From: Cellvibrio sp. | GTDB lineage: Bacteria > Pseudomonadota > Gammaproteobacteria > Pseudomonadales > Cellvibrionaceae | Length of the DNA: 6,198 bases | Direction of reading: 5' to 3' | Assembly (NCBI GenBank): GCA_003524365.1 | Contig: DQHS01000046.1 | Span: 11,864-18,061 of the forward strand | Shown: piece after piece, positions 3,456 through 6,198 of the stretch | How the letters are laid out: the number at the start of each line of letters is the position of its first letter | Position numbering within the stretch: the first letter of the stretch is position 1 | The notes under the pieces: model-generated | What the model was told of the DNA's origin: nothing | The model's input: only the letters and a program-made list of their open reading frames with translations | Databases searched by the model: none | Program-made: the position numbers and the translations under genes

Positions 3456-6198
3456 ATGCATAAGAAACGTTTATTGCCGCTGTGTATAGCTTTGGCAGCC
3501 ACTGGCCAATTACAGGCACAAACCACGGAGAATGATGTTGAGGAAGTGACCGTTACCGGGGTGCGTAGCGCGGAATTAAATGCGCGCGAAGAGGAGCGCT
3601 CTAAAAATATTTTTAGCTCGGTAATTTCGCAGGATGATGCGGGTAAGTTTGCCGATCAAAACGTGGCGGAATCTTTACAGCGCCTGCCTGGCATTACTTT
3701 GCAAAAATCCGAAGGTGAGGGCCAATTTGTCTCAGTGCGTGGCCTTGGCCCCGGTTTTGTAAATGTCAGTATGAATGGCAATGAGCTGGCGTCGTCCAGC
3801 TCGGATACCCGTGCTTTTGCACTGGATGCAGTGCCTGCTGATTTGTTGAGCTCAATTGAAGTTTTTAAATCGCTCACGCCGGATATGGATTTGAATTCGA
3901 TTGGCGGCACCGTCAATGTAAAAACACTCAATGCGTTTGATCGCAAAAAAGATACTTTGCGCGTTAGCGGCCAAGTGTCAGAGCAACAATACAACGGCGA
4001 TGCTTCGCCCAAAGTATCTGTTCAGGGCACCAATCTTTTTGCCGATGACACCATTGGTGTGGGTTACTCCATGTCCCATGAAAAGCGTGGGACTGATGGT
4101 TATCTGAATGTGCATCACGCCGAACAAGATCCAACTTATCGTCAGCAAAATCACAGAGGCTTGGCGGAGCCAACGGGTGAGCGCTTATTGACTCCCTGGC
4201 AGTTTGAAGCGAAAGAAGAGCAGGCCGAAAGAACCCGTACGGCAGTATCAGTCGATTTGGGCTGGCGCCCGAATGACAGCAGCGATTACTACATTCGTTA
4301 CAGCCGCACTTCAATGGAAGATTTGGATATCGCCCTGCGTGAATACTATCGCTTTGATACGGCGCTTACCAAAGAAGGCGAGGTGCCCTATACCGATCCA
4401 AGCACCAATACTTTTGGTGTGACCGACGCTGAATTGCAACAACAATTTTTTATCCAGAAAGGTGAAGCCACTACCGATGCGTTTGATGTAGGCGGGAAAA
4501 ATACCTTTGCTGACGAAAGCTGGACACTGGATTACAACTATTCACATTCAGTGGGTGAATATTCCAAACCCGATGGCCGCCGGGTGCAATTCCGTATTCA
4601 GGATTTACCGATGCTCGGCCAAGCCGGTGAAGATTATATTGCCGCACAAATTATTTCTCCGGCCGATATGGCCAATCTTGCCGAAACCACGGTAGGTAAT
4701 TTGGTGAATGCGGGAGGTTATTTTTTATATAAGCCTAATCAGCGCAAACAAACCGGGATGTCGTACGACAATCTTTTTATTGAAGACAGTTTCCGTACTG
4801 ATACGCTCGATCAAGTCGCTATAAATTTACGCCGTGATTTTGATGAGGGCATGCTCAATTATATTAAAACCGGTTTTGTCGTAAAAGATCGTGAGCGCGA
4901 CCGCAACAAAGACCGTTGGAGTATCGTTGCGAGCGACTATGCAAATGCGTGCGGTGGTGATGCTGAATGCGATGACTTGCGTAATTCATCGTTAGCCGAT
5001 TTTGAAACCTATACACCCAAGCATCCCGATATCCAACACGATTTTATTACCCGCAGTGAAGCCGAGCGTCTGTTGGCAGCAACCTCACGTGTTGCACGCT
5101 ACACCGATCCAAATCTCACCGGGCAAGAGAGTCGTAAAGAAGATTATTTATTAACAGAGGAATCACAGGCTGCCTATGTAATGGCGGAATTCCAAACCTC
5201 GGAAAATTCCACCTTGATTACCGGTGTGCGCTACGAAAATACCGATTTTGCTTCCGATGGTTATTTAGCCATTCGCAACGACCGTTTTACGGGTAAGGAC
5301 AGCGCGGAAGAAACCAACCTGGATATTGCTGTTCCATTGCAAGACACCAAAACTTCTTACGATGATTTATTTCCCAGTATTCATTATCGCTATGACATGG
5401 CTGAAGACACACTGGTGCGTGCATCGCTTTGGACCAGTTTTACCCGTCCATCATTTGATCAGGCGCGGGCCTTTGGCGAAGTGGAGGGCAGGGTTATTTT
5501 ATGTCACCCCTTTCCAGAAACTATCCCCGTTACTGTTCCACCTACACCAGCCTGTGGTGATAACGCCAATGTGCAGGGCGGTAGCCTGAATAGTGATGGG
5601 CAAATCGTTACGGGCAATGGAGATCTGTTCGAGCTGGCTAGCGATAACACCTTGAGTATTGGTAATCCTAATTTGGTGGCAATGACGGCAGTCAATTTTG
5701 ATACGTCGATCTCTTGGTATGGCGACAACGGCGACAACTGGCAAATCGCTGCGTTTTATAAAGAAATCGATGATTTTATTGTTGATGTGCGTGGTGCGTC
5801 ATTGAGTATAGATGATCTGCCATTGGCATTACCTTTCGATCAAGTAAACGAGTTTGCGATTCCTGATGATTTAATTATTGATAAGGTGAATTTCGCTACC
5901 AACGGTGAAAAGGCCGAAGTGTATGGCGTTGAGTTGTCTTATTCCAAATATTTTGATTCCGGATTTTTTGTACAAACCAACATGACGCTGATGGACAGCA
6001 ACGCCAAAGTGGGCGATACCTTGCGCGTGGGCACCATCAAATTACCAGAGCAAGCGGATGAAACTATTAACCTTTCTCTTGGTTGGGAAGGTGCGGGTTT
6101 AAGTGCGCGTTTAATTGGTAACTATCGCGGTGAAATTCTTAAACGTGTTGGCGCGTGTAATGCGCAAGCGGTGGCAGACGATGCAGCACTGGGCTACG
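3456..6198 (+). CDS. TonB-dependent outer-membrane receptor (3' end outside window)
   Basis: The frame is open from ATG 3456 to the right edge, giving 914 residues without a stop. A Sec signal peptide (about 1-21, basic MHKKR, hydrophobic core, ending LQA-Q) targets the protein to the outer membrane. A TonB-box-like EEVTVTG (29-35) follows. The plug domain (about 50-160) shows FADQNVAESLQRLPGI, VSVRGLGPGFVNVSMNG and DLNSIGGTVNVKT. The rest is the beta-barrel, with typical late motifs RASLWTSFTRPSF (655-667), IGNPNL (735-740), AAFYKEIDDFIV (765-776) and EKAEVYGVELSY (818-829). The pattern fits the TonB-Xanth-Caul (TIGR01782-like) receptors, often used for oligosaccharide or other nutrient uptake; the substrate is not deducible. 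Cysteine pairs C499/C505 and C683/C700 lie in probable external loops. The start is supported by AAGGGGA (3444-3450) with 5-nt spacing. Roughly 50-120 residues are probably missing at the 3' end. Confidence 0.95.
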   Translation, partial: MHKKRLLPLCIALAATGQLQAQTTENDVEEVTVTGVRSAELNAREEERSKNIFSSVISQDDAGKFADQNVAESLQRLPGITLQKSEGEGQFVSVRGLGPGFVNVSMNGNELASSSSDTRAFALDAVPADLLSSIEVFKSLTPDMDLNSIGGTVNVKTLNAFDRKKDTLRVSGQVSEQQYNGDASPKVSVQGTNLFADDTIGVGYSMSHEKRGTDGYLNVHHAEQDPTYRQQNHRGLAEPTGERLLTPWQFEAKEEQAERTRTAVSVDLGWRPNDSSDYYIRYSRTSMEDLDIALREYYRFDTALTKEGEVPYTDPSTNTFGVTDAELQQQFFIQKGEATTDAFDVGGKNTFADESWTLDYNYSHSVGEYSKPDGRRVQFRIQDLPMLGQAGEDYIAAQIISPADMANLAETTVGNLVNAGGYFLYKPNQRKQTGMSYDNLFIEDSFRTDTLDQVAINLRRDFDEGMLNYIKTGFVVKDRERDRNKDRWSIVASDYANACGGDAECDDLRNSSLADFETYTPKHPDIQHDFITRSEAERLLAATSRVARYTDPNLTGQESRKEDYLLTEESQAAYVMAEFQTSENSTLITGVRYENTDFASDGYLAIRNDRFTGKDSAEETNLDIAVPLQDTKTSYDDLFPSIHYRYDMAEDTLVRASLWTSFTRPSFDQARAFGEVEGRVILCHPFPETIPVTVPPTPACGDNANVQGGSLNSDGQIVTGNGDLFELASDNTLSIGNPNLVAMTAVNFDTSISWYGDNGDNWQIAAFYKEIDDFIVDVRGASLSIDDLPLALPFDQVNEFAIPDDLIIDKVNFATNGEKAEVYGVELSYSKYFDSGFFVQTNMTLMDSNAKVGDTLRVGTIKLPEQADETINLSLGWEGAGLSARLIGNYRGEILKRVGACNAQAVADDAALGY

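Noticed and set aside
3656..4314. Long open frames on the - strand opposite the receptor gene
   Set aside because: They are shadows of the receptor coding frame, with no recognisable domain or ribosome binding site.
5499..5744. Two overlapping - strand frames inside the receptor gene
   Set aside because: Both lie wholly within a well-supported + strand gene and have no family features.

Overview
The window looks like chromosomal DNA of a Gram-negative bacterium. A TonB-dependent outer-membrane receptor proves an outer membrane. The receptor type (long, TonB-Xanth-Caul-like, signal peptide followed at once by a TonB box) and the moderate-GC codon use suggest a gammaproteobacterium, perhaps of the Cellvibrio type. 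That placement is inference; no rRNA or marker gene is present to confirm it.

Layout. (1) Positions 1-191 hold the 3' end of a sensor histidine kinase gene (ATP-binding G2 box). (2) Positions 270-940 hold a two-gene toxin-antitoxin module on the + strand: a Phd/YefM-type antitoxin whose stop overlaps the start of a PIN-domain (VapC/FitB-like) toxin. A nested inverted repeat lies just downstream. (3) Positions 1118-2230 encode a 370-residue protein with an N-terminal zinc ribbon, two membrane helices and a cytoplasmic DUF1444/YtpQ-like domain of unknown function. (4) A 35-nt hairpin at 2247-2281 separates it from a convergent HxlR-family regulator gene (2277-2594, - strand). (5) Divergent from the regulator is a 71-residue thioredoxin-fold protein with a CPVC motif (2727-2942). 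The 132-bp gap between them carries two similar palindromic sites that could be the HxlR operator. (6) Positions 2943-3455 have no convincing gene but contain several strong stem-loops and a perfect 16-bp palindrome. (7) From 3456 to the right edge runs a TonB-dependent receptor gene, complete at its 5' end and cut by the window edge after 914 codons.

The genes do not form one pathway. The units that clearly belong together are the toxin-antitoxin pair and, by inference, the HxlR regulator with the thioredoxin-like protein. I see no IS element, CRISPR array, tRNA or rRNA. I see no clear case for a wholly new system. The best leads are the zinc-ribbon/membrane/DUF1444 architecture, the HxlR-CPVC pair with its candidate operators, and the structured leader of the receptor gene.
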